Assembly (NCBI GenBank): GCA_963731745.1
Contig: CAVSWT010000032.1
Coordinates: forward strand, 36,832-100,831
Direction: 5' to 3'
Source: CAVSWT01 sp963731745
GTDB lineage: Bacteria > Bacteroidota > Ignavibacteria > Ignavibacteriales > Ignavibacteriaceae
DNA length: 64,000 nt
In this document: piece by piece, positions 47,390 through 56,499 of the stretch
Position numbering within the stretch: the stretch's first letter is position 1
How the letters are laid out: every line of letters starts with the position of its first letter
Notes under the pieces: generated by a model
What the model was told of the DNA's origin: nothing
Databases searched by the model: none
Seen by the model: only the letters and a program-made list of their open reading frames with translations
Made by a program: the position numbers and the translations under genes

Positions 47390-48346
47390 ATGATTAAAAA
47401 AGAAAGAGATAGTAAATTTATTATTTACCAGGTTCTTTACATTTTCGTGATAACCGTTCTGGCGTTAAAGGGAGCTGATTTGGATTTAAGCAGAGTAGTT
47501 TCAAAAGATAAGGCTGTAGATAAAAGTGTGCGCGATTCACTTGTTGTAATGATTGATTCTCTAAACGCTCTAGGACTTAAATTCGATATTAAAATTCAAG
47601 AAAATACTCTCGAAGAAAATCAGGAATTGAAAGAGAAGATCGCATCGATGAATATGAAAATGAAAGATCTTACACAAAAAATTAAAGAAATTCCACCGGA
47701 AGTAAAAAAGGAAGAACCAAAGCCTCCTGAAAAAGAACAAACCAGGTTGCAATTGCCAATATCAAAAAGCGAAACTTTTATTCAATATACTTGGAACGTT
47801 GCAAGAAATACAGGTAATGTACAAACAGCACTTTATGATCCAGATAATATGAATTCACCTTTAGTAGTAATTCCACCAAACTCCGAAAAGAAGTTTAATT
47901 TAACTGACCAAACTGAAGTTATTGCAAAATTTGGAAGTCAGGAGTCTAAAATTCAGGTTGTTCCAAATAAGCCGCCTGAAATAAAAATTGAGAGAGTTAC
48001 AACTAAGATGAACGCCTCGGATATTTATGTTCGGGATTTGCAGAGAATAACTGTATTTAAAGTTACTATAGTGGATGAAAGACCGGATCAGCTTAAAATT
48101 GTTAATTCAGGACCTATATCAGTTTCTGGCCCAACAAAAGATAACAAAGGAAATTTAGTTTATAACGTTTCATTAAAAATTGCCTCTACTCAAACAAAAT
48201 ATGATGAGTGGATTGATCGATATGGAAACCTTCGAGAACCTGATGGAAGATATAAAGTAAACTTTTTCTTCACTGCCACTGACCAAATATCAAAGGATCG
48301 TGTTCAAGTTGGTGACTCATTTTATTTTACTGACTTTTCTAAATAA
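47390..48346 (+). CDS. Single-span membrane protein with periplasmic Ig-like part, GldM-like layout
   Basis: 318 residues: short cytoplasmic start (IKKERDSKF), one transmembrane helix (IIYQVLYIFVITVLALKG), a coiled-coil stalk (ENQELKEKIASMNMKMKDLT) with a proline-rich segment, then ~190 residues of beta-rich periplasmic domains. The layout (N-terminal helix, helical stalk, beta domains) matches GldM/PorM of the T9SS motor, but the length is shorter (~318 against ~520), and no motif proves it. It begins 9 bases after the preceding membrane protein. Confidence 0.5.
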   Translation: MIKKERDSKFIIYQVLYIFVITVLALKGADLDLSRVVSKDKAVDKSVRDSLVVMIDSLNALGLKFDIKIQENTLEENQELKEKIASMNMKMKDLTQKIKEIPPEVKKEEPKPPEKEQTRLQLPISKSETFIQYTWNVARNTGNVQTALYDPDNMNSPLVVIPPNSEKKFNLTDQTEVIAKFGSQESKIQVVPNKPPEIKIERVTTKMNASDIYVRDLQRITVFKVTIVDERPDQLKIVNSGPISVSGPTKDNKGNLVYNVSLKIASTQTKYDEWIDRYGNLREPDGRYKVNFFFTATDQISKDRVQVGDSFYFTDFSK

Positions 48347-48366
48347 ATTATTGCGGAAATCAAATT

Positions 48367-49497
48367 ATGAAAAATAAAGTACTGCTGCTCTTTACATTAC
48401 TTGTTCTTATAGTTGCTGTAAAAACTAATGCTCAAGAGGATGAAGAAAAAATAGTTTATTATCAAATGGAACCTCTTGATGACAGTTTATTCATTCATAT
48501 ACAAAATGAAGTTTTCATCGATCCGCCTGATCCAAAAGCTGAAATTATCGTTGACTTAAGAGATCCAAATGACCAGACTATTTCCATTAAAGGATCACTC
48601 TACCCTTTCCTAGCTTTAACTCCTGAAACAAGAGCAAAGATTATAACTTATCCTTTTAAAATTAATTTAGAAGAAAGTGTAAACTACGGAAGTGTTTTTA
48701 CTCGTGTAGTCGACAAACTGAGTCTTAAAAAAGTGTTTTCTCCACCAACATTAACACAGATTTCTTCAACTCGTTATTTCGTCAATCCTTTCTTGCAATT
48801 ATTTGGCGGCGAAAGATTTGGATTGCCGTTAAAGAATGATATAGGAATTTCATTAGGTTTGGGAACCCCCTATTCCGGTCCGCTTGAAACAAATTTTATG
48901 GAAGCTAATTTTCATATACTAGGTTTTAAAGCCGGTGCTTTTACACGAATTGACGGCTTTGTGACAATAAAAGATGTAAACAACCACAACAATTTATATG
49001 TAACGGGTGGATATCAATTCAGTTATGTGCTTCCATTCGGGAACTTTTTTGAGGTCGGATTTCAAGGTCCTTTCGACACTCCATCAGATGCAGATTATAA
49101 GAATTTTCAGCAGTATGATACATTGGGATATCATGCAAAAATTGTAGATAAAGAATATCTAGACTGGGAATTGAGATATCCAATCAGTTTACTTGGATCT
49201 ACCAGAGGAAAATTTTATGTAGCAAAATATTTAGGCGAATGGCATGCCGGTTATACAGGCCGGGAGTTATCTTTGGCTGGCAGCACTTTTGATTTTCGCT
49301 TTGATGCAATGCCCAAAAGTGATGTAAGACAGCCTCAATATGTTGTTGATTTGTTAGTTCAAAAAGTTTTCGAAACCTGGGCATTTAGTGCTTTCGCAAT
49401 TGGCCCTTCAGCTATATTTTCCAGACAAGATGATGGTAATTTTGGAATCACTTCCATATTTGTAAATTTTCGTCTAAAAGTGGGGACATCATTTTAA
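48367..49497 (+). CDS. Outer-membrane beta-barrel protein, paralogue A
   Basis: 376 residues; signal peptide ending VKTNAQ, an N-terminal conserved region (PPDPKAEIIVDLRDPNDQ) and barrel strands with a terminal phenylalanine (FRLKVGTSF), the outer-membrane insertion signal. Family not recognised. It is 21 bases downstream of the GldM-like gene and shares its layout and much sequence with the next gene, showing a local duplication. Likely the outer-membrane partner of the two inner-membrane proteins. Confidence 0.65.
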   Translation: MKNKVLLLFTLLVLIVAVKTNAQEDEEKIVYYQMEPLDDSLFIHIQNEVFIDPPDPKAEIIVDLRDPNDQTISIKGSLYPFLALTPETRAKIITYPFKINLEESVNYGSVFTRVVDKLSLKKVFSPPTLTQISSTRYFVNPFLQLFGGERFGLPLKNDIGISLGLGTPYSGPLETNFMEANFHILGFKAGAFTRIDGFVTIKDVNNHNNLYVTGGYQFSYVLPFGNFFEVGFQGPFDTPSDADYKNFQQYDTLGYHAKIVDKEYLDWELRYPISLLGSTRGKFYVAKYLGEWHAGYTGRELSLAGSTFDFRFDAMPKSDVRQPQYVVDLLVQKVFETWAFSAFAIGPSAIFSRQDDGNFGITSIFVNFRLKVGTSF

Positions 49498-49573
49498 TAT
49501 AATTTTTAAGCTACAATTCGATACATTTAAAAAAGTTTGGATAAATTATTTTATCACTTAATATGGTGACACC

Positions 49574-50737
49574 TTGCAATTTAAATTTTTACAGAATTAT
49601 CATTACAAAAGAATTTTTTGGATAATTTTCTTTTCACTAATTATAATAACTAATATTACTGCTCAAGAACAAGAAAAAAATCCTGCGCTTATAAAATATT
49701 TTCAAATGGAACCATTTGATGACAGTTTATTCGTCAAAATTCAGAATGAAGTATTTATTGATCCTCCCGATCCCAAGGCCGAAATAATTGTTGACTTACG
49801 TGACCCTAATGATCAATCAGTTGCTATTAAAGGTGCATTGTATCCTTTTTTAGCATTTACACCCGAAACACGCGCGAGAATAATAACATATCCATATAAA
49901 ATAGATTTGGAAGAGGATATAAATTATGGAAGTGTATTCACACGTGTTCTTGAAAAAATGAAATTAAGCAAAGTGATTGCACCGCCAAGCAAGGCTCAAA
50001 TAAGTCCTGGACTGCAATACATCAACCCATTTTTACAAGCTTATGGCGGTGAAAGATTTGGTTTCCCAATAAAAGATGATATAGGATTTTCAGTCGGAAT
50101 TGGAACTCCTTACTCAGGAATATTGGAAACAAATTTTGTTGAAGCAAATTTTCATATCGTGGGATTTAAAGGAGGAATATTTAGCTCAGTTGACGGACTT
50201 ACTGAACTTAGAACAAAGAACAACCATAATAATTTATATACAACTTTTGGAATACAGCTTGGATACGTAGTTCCATTTGGTAATTTTTTAGAATTCAGTC
50301 TTCAAGACGTAACAAATGAACCATCTAAAAATCAACTGAATAAGTATAGTAAAAATGATACGCTTGGATATAAAGCAAAAGTTTTACAAGATACTTACTT
50401 AAGTTGGGAATTCCGTTACCCCATACAAGTATTAGGTTCAACCAGATCAAAATTCTATGTTGCTAATTATCTTAGTGAATGGCATGTCGGATATACCGGA
50501 CGCGAACTTTCCTTAGGAGGAAGTACTTTTGATTTGCGTTTAGATTATATGCCGAAAAGTGATGTTCGCCAGCCTCAGTTAGTTTTTGAAGTGCTTACAC
50601 AAAAACTTTTTGGAAGCTGGGCTTTTAGTGCTATCTCATTAGGGCCTTCGGCTGTATTTGCAAATACGGATTCAGGGAATTTTGGTTTGCTGACAATTTT
50701 TGTTAATGCAAGAATAAAAGTAGGAACCTCTTTCTAA
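49574..50737 (+). CDS. Outer-membrane beta-barrel protein, paralogue B
   Basis: 387 residues, close paralogue of the preceding gene: same N-terminal segment (FIDPPDPKAEIIVDLRDPND), same barrel blocks (GGERFGFPIKDDIG, GYTGRELSLGGSTFDLRL) and the same terminal phenylalanine. The signal region is IFWIIFFSLIIITNITAQ. The start is TTG 49574 with GGTGA a few bases upstream, since no in-frame ATG precedes the signal. It is the last gene of the four-gene unit, convergent with pgl. Confidence 0.65.
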   Translation: MQFKFLQNYHYKRIFWIIFFSLIIITNITAQEQEKNPALIKYFQMEPFDDSLFVKIQNEVFIDPPDPKAEIIVDLRDPNDQSVAIKGALYPFLAFTPETRARIITYPYKIDLEEDINYGSVFTRVLEKMKLSKVIAPPSKAQISPGLQYINPFLQAYGGERFGFPIKDDIGFSVGIGTPYSGILETNFVEANFHIVGFKGGIFSSVDGLTELRTKNNHNNLYTTFGIQLGYVVPFGNFLEFSLQDVTNEPSKNQLNKYSKNDTLGYKAKVLQDTYLSWEFRYPIQVLGSTRSKFYVANYLSEWHVGYTGRELSLGGSTFDLRLDYMPKSDVRQPQLVFEVLTQKLFGSWAFSAISLGPSAVFANTDSGNFGLLTIFVNARIKVGTSF

Positions 50738-50741
50738 TTTT

Positions 50742-51479
50742 TTATTTAAGAAATTTCGCCGCACTTTTATCAAGATACCAATCGGATTTTTCGTCTAACG
50801 AATGAACCATTGCAGCAGGATATTTATTTCCAGATGCATGATCTGTAAATATTTCCTTTATTTTATCCGCTTTTTCTTCGCCTGAAATAAAAAATGTAAC
50901 TCGCGAAGAATTATTAATTAATTCTTCCGTCATACTTATTCGTTTCTGCCCGCTCTGAGGATGAGTCGCAACCCCAAATAAATTCTCTGCAATATGTTCA
51001 AGTTTTTGATTAGGAAATAAAGATGCCGTATGCCCATCTGCTCCCATTCCCAATAATACCCAATCAAATTGAGGATAGTTATTTTCACTAGCAGGTAAAA
51101 TCTGATTCACCAATTTTGCATATCGCGCTGCTTCGTTTACAGGATTACTTTCGCCTTTAATTCTATGAATATTATCCCGGGGTATTTTTACATTTTCAAA
51201 TAATAATTGTTCTGTCATTCCAAAATTACTTTCGGGATCATCCGGGGCAACACATCTTTCATCCACCCAAAAAATCATTAACTTATTCCAAATAATTTTT
51301 TCGGAATAAGCTGTTGTTGCCAATAACTTGAACAAAGCTTTAGGAGTACTCCCGCCAGAAATTGCTAAATAGAAATTTTCTTTTTGAGTATTTTTAAGAG
51401 CGCTTATTAATTCATCTGCAACATGAATTGCCATCGCTTGGGGGCTATCAAATATTACTAAATTTCTTTTTATTACCAT
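50742..51479 (-). CDS. pgl: 6-phosphogluconolactonase
   Basis: Hydrolyses 6-phosphogluconolactone, the second step of the oxidative pentose phosphate pathway, in the cytosol. 245 residues from ATG 51479; a longer frame begins only at a TTG inside the zwf end and is rejected. Family motifs: FYLAISGGSTPKALFKLL, IFWVDERCVAPDDPESNFG and VLLGMGADGHTASLFP. It starts 14 bases after the zwf stop. Confidence 0.95.
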   Translation of the reverse strand: MVIKRNLVIFDSPQAMAIHVADELISALKNTQKENFYLAISGGSTPKALFKLLATTAYSEKIIWNKLMIFWVDERCVAPDDPESNFGMTEQLLFENVKIPRDNIHRIKGESNPVNEAARYAKLVNQILPASENNYPQFDWVLLGMGADGHTASLFPNQKLEHIAENLFGVATHPQSGQKRISMTEELINNSSRVTFFISGEEKADKIKEIFTDHASGNKYPAAMVHSLDEKSDWYLDKSAAKFLK

Positions 51480-51493
51480 TTCTTTATTTTTAT

Positions 51494-53044
51494 TCACAAT
51501 TCGCAATAAAGATCTTCGTCAGTGAGATTTTTACATGGATATCGCCATTCAATATTCGGCTCATCAAATAAATCAAAAGATTCCTTTGGCCCCCAAGTGC
51601 CGGCAGGATATCCGTAAACTTTTATGTTAGGATTTTCATTCCATGCTTCAATAATTGGATCTACAAATTTCCAACATTCTTCTACAGCATCACCACGCGT
51701 ATAAAGAGTTGAATCGTTTAATAAAGCATCAAGTAAAAGTCTTTCATAAGCCGCTGGTAATTCAACTTCGGTTATATCGGAATAATGAAAATCCATATTA
51801 ACTTTTTGAATTTTAAATCCGGCTCCGGGAGTTTTTAATCCAAACTTCAATAATATACCTTCATCCGGTTGGATTCTTATTACAAGCTGATTTGTAAATT
51901 CATAATGATTATCTCTTGCGAAAAGAAAATGGGGAGTATTTTTAAAATGAATTACTACCTCAGTCACTTTTGTTGGCAGCCTTTTACCTGCACGAATGTA
52001 AAAAGGAACTCCGCCCCATCTCCAGTTATCAATATATAATTTTACAGCAGCAAACGTTTCAGTTTTTGAATTAGGAGATACGCCTTTTTCTCCTCTATAA
52101 CCTAATAATTTTTTACCTTTAACATTGGATTCTACATACTGGCCTCGAACAGTAAATTTATCAACTTCCTCTTTTTTTATTGGCCGCAATGCTTGAAAAA
52201 CTTTTAAGGTTTCATTTCTAATAGAATTTGCATCAAAGTTTGCAGGCGGTTCCATTGCTATAAAAGCCGCAACCTGAAGCATATGATTTTGAATCATATC
52301 TCTTAAGGCTCCAATTCCCTCATAATAACCGCCGCGGCTTTCAACGCCTATATTTTCTGCTGATGTTATTTCTACCCGTTCAATATAGTTTCTATTCCAA
52401 AGCGGTTCGAAAATTCCATTTGCGAATCTTAATACCAAAACATTTTGAACTGTTTCTTTGCCAAGATAATGATCGATTCGATAAACCTGATCTTCATCGA
52501 AAACAGAGTGAAGTTTTCTATTTAGCTCTTCAGCAGATTGGAGATTAAAACCAAAAGGTTTTTCAACAATAATTTTTTTCTCATTGCTTTCACCATTTTT
52601 GTGAAGATTTGATTTTCGCAGTCCATCAATAATTGTATCGTATAATTTAGGCGGTGTGGATAAATAAAATATATGTTTCCCATCTATTTTAAATTTCGAA
52701 TCTAATTCTGAAAGTTTTTGTTTTAATTTTGAATAATCATCCGGATTCTCAGTTTCAATGGAAATATAAAATATACTTTTAACAAAATTCTCAATTGTAT
52801 TTTTATCTATATTTTTTCTATCTGAATATTGAATTATACTATCTAACATTTTCTTTCGAAAGTCTTCATCAGAATATTCACTTCTACTCACACCAAGAAT
52901 TGCAAATCCGCTGCAGAACAACTTCTGGTTATAAAGTTCGAATAAGGCAGGTATTAATTTTTTTTTAGTAAGATCTCCCGAAGCACCAAAAATTACTATA
53001 ATGCTATTTTCCGGAGTGTGCATATTACTGTTTTTTAATCCCAT
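51494..53044 (-). CDS. zwf: Glucose-6-phosphate 1-dehydrogenase
   Basis: Oxidises glucose-6-phosphate with NADP(+) (or NAD(+)); first step of the oxidative pentose phosphate route. 516 residues. N-terminal IVIFGASGDLTKKKLIPAL is the nucleotide-binding GASGDLA/T-type motif; the active-site segment RIDHYLGKETVQN holds the conserved histidine at about residue 192. AAGGA precedes ATG 53044. Middle gene of gnd-zwf-pgl, 9 bases after gnd. Confidence 0.97.
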   Translation of the reverse strand: MGLKNSNMHTPENSIIVIFGASGDLTKKKLIPALFELYNQKLFCSGFAILGVSRSEYSDEDFRKKMLDSIIQYSDRKNIDKNTIENFVKSIFYISIETENPDDYSKLKQKLSELDSKFKIDGKHIFYLSTPPKLYDTIIDGLRKSNLHKNGESNEKKIIVEKPFGFNLQSAEELNRKLHSVFDEDQVYRIDHYLGKETVQNVLVLRFANGIFEPLWNRNYIERVEITSAENIGVESRGGYYEGIGALRDMIQNHMLQVAAFIAMEPPANFDANSIRNETLKVFQALRPIKKEEVDKFTVRGQYVESNVKGKKLLGYRGEKGVSPNSKTETFAAVKLYIDNWRWGGVPFYIRAGKRLPTKVTEVVIHFKNTPHFLFARDNHYEFTNQLVIRIQPDEGILLKFGLKTPGAGFKIQKVNMDFHYSDITEVELPAAYERLLLDALLNDSTLYTRGDAVEECWKFVDPIIEAWNENPNIKVYGYPAGTWGPKESFDLFDEPNIEWRYPCKNLTDEDLYCEL

Positions 53045-53053
53045 ATTTTTTCC

Positions 53054-53947
53054 TTAGTTAGATTTTACTGCATGGCCGCCAAATTCATTTCTTAACGCAG
53101 CAAGTACTTTCATTGCAAAAGATTCTTGTTCTCTTGAACGAAATCTATTGAACAATGAAGCAGAAATTGTATGAGCAGGTACTTCAAGTTCCATAGCGGT
53201 CTCAACTGTCCAACGGCCTTCCCCGCTGTCTTCCACGTATCCTTTAATTTTAGAAAGGCCAGGATCATTTGAAAGAGCGAGAGATGCTAATTCAAGCAGC
53301 CAGGAATTTACTACGCTGCCATGCTGCCACACTTTTGAAACACCTGTTAAATTAATATTAAATTTTGACTTTTCCATTATTTCAAATCCTTCTGCAATAG
53401 ACTGCATCATGCCGTATTCTATTCCGTTATGAACCATCTTTACAAAATGCCCGGCACCATTTTCACCGCAATGGAAATAACCTTCAACAGGAGCGAGAGT
53501 TTTAAAAATTGGTTCAACATAATCTACAATTTCTTTTTCACCACCATACATCAAACAGTAACCATTTTTTAGTCCCCAAATTCCTCCGCTAACTCCGCAA
53601 TCAATAAAATGAATTGCTTTTTCATTTAATAATTTTGCTCTTCGAACAGAATCTTTATAAAATGAATTTCCGCCATCAATAATTATATCATCCTTATTCA
53701 ATAAAGGTATCAATGAATCAATTAAGTCGTCTATGATTTTACCCGAAGGAACCATTAACCAAATTATTTTTCTTCCTTTTAATTTAGAAGTTAACTCCTC
53801 TAACGAGTTTGAGGCTTCTGCTCCCTTTTTTGCTACTAAATCTATTTGTTCTTTTGATTTATCAAACACAGCTACTTGATGATCTTTTAATAATCTTTCT
53901 ACCATGTTGCTTCCCATTTTACCGAGACCAATCAATGCTAATTCCAT
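53054..53947 (-). CDS. gnd: 6-phosphogluconate dehydrogenase (short, decarboxylating type)
   Basis: Oxidative decarboxylation of 6-phosphogluconate to ribulose-5-phosphate. At 297 residues it belongs to the short (YqeC/GndA-like) class, not the ~470-residue dimeric class. N-terminal LIGLGKMGSNMVERL binds the cofactor; DGGNSFYKDSVRRA and the catalytic lysine in GAGHFVKMVHNGIEYGMMQ are intact. The first gene of an operon with zwf and pgl, so the three oxidative steps are encoded together. Confidence 0.95.
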   Translation of the reverse strand: MELALIGLGKMGSNMVERLLKDHQVAVFDKSKEQIDLVAKKGAEASNSLEELTSKLKGRKIIWLMVPSGKIIDDLIDSLIPLLNKDDIIIDGGNSFYKDSVRRAKLLNEKAIHFIDCGVSGGIWGLKNGYCLMYGGEKEIVDYVEPIFKTLAPVEGYFHCGENGAGHFVKMVHNGIEYGMMQSIAEGFEIMEKSKFNINLTGVSKVWQHGSVVNSWLLELASLALSNDPGLSKIKGYVEDSGEGRWTVETAMELEVPAHTISASLFNRFRSREQESFAMKVLAALRNEFGGHAVKSN

Positions 53948-54119
53948 TTTCTATCTCCATTTTTAATTTTTTTAACTCATAAGTGTTAATGACACAAAAG
54001 TTTAATTAAAAAGTTAATTATAATAATCAATGCAAGGTTTGCTATTTAACACATTTAGTAATCTCTTAAGAATTATTTAATTTAACGATAACAACTGTCA
54101 GCAATATTTTAATTTGAAC

Positions 54120-54884
54120 ATGAAACAAATAATTATTCTTTGGTCAAGTGCAATCTTAATAACTTTTTTGGCTGGCTTTATTCAAAGCGGTCTTAGTGAG
54201 TATTATCCTATAACAGGAACTTTTGGTATTGAAGGTAAAAAGGTTTCTTACAAGTTGGAAAAATTATATAGAGGTAATGAAAATTACCACATTCAAATCT
54301 TAACAGACATAGAAGGTTTATCCGGGAAAATTTATTGGCGAGTAAAAAATTCCGGAAAATCATGGCAAGAAATTGATATGACCTCCTCAAAAAAAATATT
54401 AGAAGGTTATCTGCCCGTTTTGAAGCCCGAAAAGCAAACAGAATATTTCATTAAAATATTTTTTAAAGGTAAAGAATATAAAATACCTGGAGACAGAATC
54501 ATTTCTATAAAATTTTTAGGCAATGTACCGCCAACAATAATGAATCTTTATACATTTTTCCTTTTATTTGGAATAGTACTAAGTACGCGAACCGGCCTGG
54601 AATACTTCAACATAAATGCTAAAACTAAAAAGTTATCTTTAATTACTTTCTTTTTCTTTTTTTCACTTGCAATAGTTATCACTCCATTTAAGTCAACTTA
54701 TGAATTAAATGCCATCAATCATAGTATACCAACTATATCCAGGCTTTATGATTTTAAATCTTTATTTATGTTAGGAATCTGGACAGTGGCTGTATTGTTT
54801 ATTTTTAAATCAAAATTTTCGAAGCTGTACGCATTGATTTTTGCTTCAGTTATAATATTAGTTTTTGTCTTATTAAAAAATTAA
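54120..54884 (+). CDS. Multi-span membrane protein of unknown function (254 aa)
   Basis: Family not recognised. One N-terminal helix (IIILWSSAILITFLAGFI), an extracytoplasmic beta-rich domain of about 110 residues (IEGLSGKIYWRVKNSGKSWQ), then four hydrophobic spans (LYTFFLLFGIVLS, ITFFFFFSLAIVI, LFMLGIWTVAVLFIF, LYALIFASVIILVFVLL). ATG 54120 is preferred over the TTG six bases earlier. Convergent with hisN-like gene; function not inferred. Confidence 0.7.
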   Translation: MKQIIILWSSAILITFLAGFIQSGLSEYYPITGTFGIEGKKVSYKLEKLYRGNENYHIQILTDIEGLSGKIYWRVKNSGKSWQEIDMTSSKKILEGYLPVLKPEKQTEYFIKIFFKGKEYKIPGDRIISIKFLGNVPPTIMNLYTFFLLFGIVLSTRTGLEYFNINAKTKKLSLITFFFFFSLAIVITPFKSTYELNAINHSIPTISRLYDFKSLFMLGIWTVAVLFIFKSKFSKLYALIFASVIILVFVLLKN

Positions 54885-54889
54885 GACAT

Positions 54890-55654
54890 TTAAGTATTTA
54901 ATATTTTAATTACTTCTTGAAAAATACTAGGCGTACATGCAATTATACTATTCCCTTTCAGAGCATCATTGCCATGATAATCAGTTATAATTCCACCAGC
55001 GCCTTTTAAAATTGGAATCAATGCCATCTTATCCCAAACCGACATTTGGGGATCGATCATTATATCAGCAAATCCGGTGGCTACAAGATAGTATCCATAA
55101 CAGTCACCCCAATTTCTGTATAATTTAACTTTCCTTATCAGCTGATCAAAGGATTTACTATTTTGATATTTTTCAATGTTCAAATGATCAGTCGTTAACA
55201 ATACCGCCTCTGATAATTTATTAGTTTGTCTCACTTCTACTTTTGTATCATTTAGCTGAGCTGATAAATTATCTCCGATTAAAAATTCATTTAATATTGG
55301 CTGGTTTATGACACCGATTAATGGTTTACCATTTTTCAGCAATGCAATCAGCGTTCCGAAAGTGACACTACCATAGATAAAACTTTTAGTTCCATCGATG
55401 GGATCTAGTATCCATTCATATTCAGCGCCAGTATTGTGCTTTCCAAATTCCTCGCCTAATATTCCATGATCCGGAAATTTTTTCATGATTTCTTCCCGCA
55501 TCAATTCTTCGGCATTTTTATCAGCTATAGTGACAGGAGATAGATCATTTTTGGATTCAACAGAAATTTGTTTTCTAAAATAACTCTTAATAATTTCGCC
55601 GCTTATATTTGCAAGATGCTTTGCGAACAATTTGTATTCAGATAAGTTTTCCAT
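54890..55654 (-). CDS. Inositol monophosphatase-family phosphatase, probably HisN-type
   Basis: Metal-dependent phosphatase of the IMPase superfamily, 254 residues. Metal-binding set: GILGEEFG (Glu), WILDPIDGTKSFIYG (Asp-x-x-Asp-Gly-Thr) and the C-terminal MSVWDKMALIPILKGAGG. The long linker between these and the loop GSVTFGTLIALLKNGKPLIGVINQPI resemble histidinol-phosphate phosphatase (HisN) and inositol-1-phosphatase. Which one is not decided by sequence alone, and no his genes are adjacent. Confidence 0.85.
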   Translation of the reverse strand: MENLSEYKLFAKHLANISGEIIKSYFRKQISVESKNDLSPVTIADKNAEELMREEIMKKFPDHGILGEEFGKHNTGAEYEWILDPIDGTKSFIYGSVTFGTLIALLKNGKPLIGVINQPILNEFLIGDNLSAQLNDTKVEVRQTNKLSEAVLLTTDHLNIEKYQNSKSFDQLIRKVKLYRNWGDCYGYYLVATGFADIMIDPQMSVWDKMALIPILKGAGGIITDYHGNDALKGNSIIACTPSIFQEVIKILNT

Positions 55655-55793
55655 TTATATAAATAATTATGGATGAAAAGTTTAATAACTAAAATGATAA
55701 TTAATTAGCATAAAGTCATTTGTCGTAAATTAAATTATTGTTATCAAAATAAAACTTGAAGTGCGTTTTTAAAATAGAAAAATTGGCCAACAT

Positions 55794-56122
55794 ATGAGAA
55801 CGATAATTCTAATAACAATATCAAATATTTTTATGAACATTGCATGGTACGGCCATTTAAAATTTAAAAGTGCCCGCTTTGGATTGTAATCTTAATTAGT
55901 TGGGGAATTGCATTTTTCGAATATATATTTCAAGTTCCTGCGAATAGAATTGGCTATGGGGAATTTAATGCTGCGCAACTAAAAACTATTCAAGAAGTTA
56001 TTACTTTAATTATTTTTAGTATTTTTTCAATATTTTATTTGAATGAACAATTCCGGTGGAACTACGCCGTAGGATTCTTATTTATTGTATTAGCTGTATT
56101 TTTTATTTTTTACAAATGGTAG
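55794..56122 (+). pseudogene. DUF486-family small membrane protein, frameshifted
   Basis: DUF486 (DMT-like) proteins have ~108 residues and four helices. From ATG 55794 the reading is the family start, TISNIFMNIAWYGHLKFK, then the frame fails near 55875; after one missing base the other frame continues the family exactly (LWIVILISWGIAFFEYIFQV, VPANRIGYGEFNAAQLK, TIQEVITLIIF, ending FYKW and TAG). Length 329 bases equals 110 codons less one base. Either a fresh pseudogene or a sequence error in a C-run (AGTGCCCGC). Confidence 0.75.
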
Positions 56123-56209
56123 ATATTTTTTTTATAAACAATTTAAATAGTCTTTGGGTGATTTAATAAACATTATTATATTTGTGTCTTAAATTTTGAA
56201 ATAAAACTC

Positions 56210-56296
56210 GGAGAGTTGGCAGAGTGGTTGAATGCGGCGGTCTTGAAAACCGTTAAGGATGCAAGTCCTTCCGGGGTTCGAATCCCTGACTCTCCG
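56210..56296 (+). tRNA. tRNA-Ser (anticodon UGA)
   Basis: 87-base tRNA. Acceptor stem GGAGAGT (56210-56216) pairs with ACTCTCC (56289-56295), discriminator G 56296, no encoded CCA. The anticodon loop holds TGA at 56244-56246, flanked by the CGGT/ACCG stem, and there is the long variable arm expected of serine (AAGGATGCAAGTCCTTC region), then the T-loop GGTTCGAATCC. It lies at the start of a region carrying integrase and accessory genes, so it is the probable integration target. Confidence 0.96.
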
Positions 56297-56300
56297 CGAC

Positions 56301-56350
56301 TAAAAAAAGACTCAAAATACAACATGCAAATTGTGTTTTTGAGCCTTTTT
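56301..56350 (+). terminator. Terminator-like hairpin after tRNA-Ser
   Basis: AAAGACTCAAAA (near 56306-56317) pairs imperfectly with TTTTTGAGCCTT (56336-56347), followed by T-run 56346-56350. It lies a few bases past the tRNA 3' end and would stop the tRNA transcript. Confidence 0.6.
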
Positions 56351-56402
56351 CGTATAGTCTCGTCTCTCAGATACACTCAAATACCCCCTTTTAAAACTAG
56401 GT

Positions 56403-56421
56403 TTGGAGACTTTTTGGAGAC
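56403..56421 (+). repeat. Direct repeat of TTGGAGAC between tRNA-Ser and integrase
   Basis: TTGGAGAC occurs at 56403-56410 and again at 56414-56421, an 11-base period, about one helix turn. The position between tRNA and integrase gene suits integrase arm-binding sites. Short, so only suggestive. Confidence 0.4.
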
Positions 56422-56499
56422 CTTTTTAATATCGTACTTTTATATATTATGACAATTATAAACTGACTAGGTAAAAAATCTTTTATTTAATATTTACTA

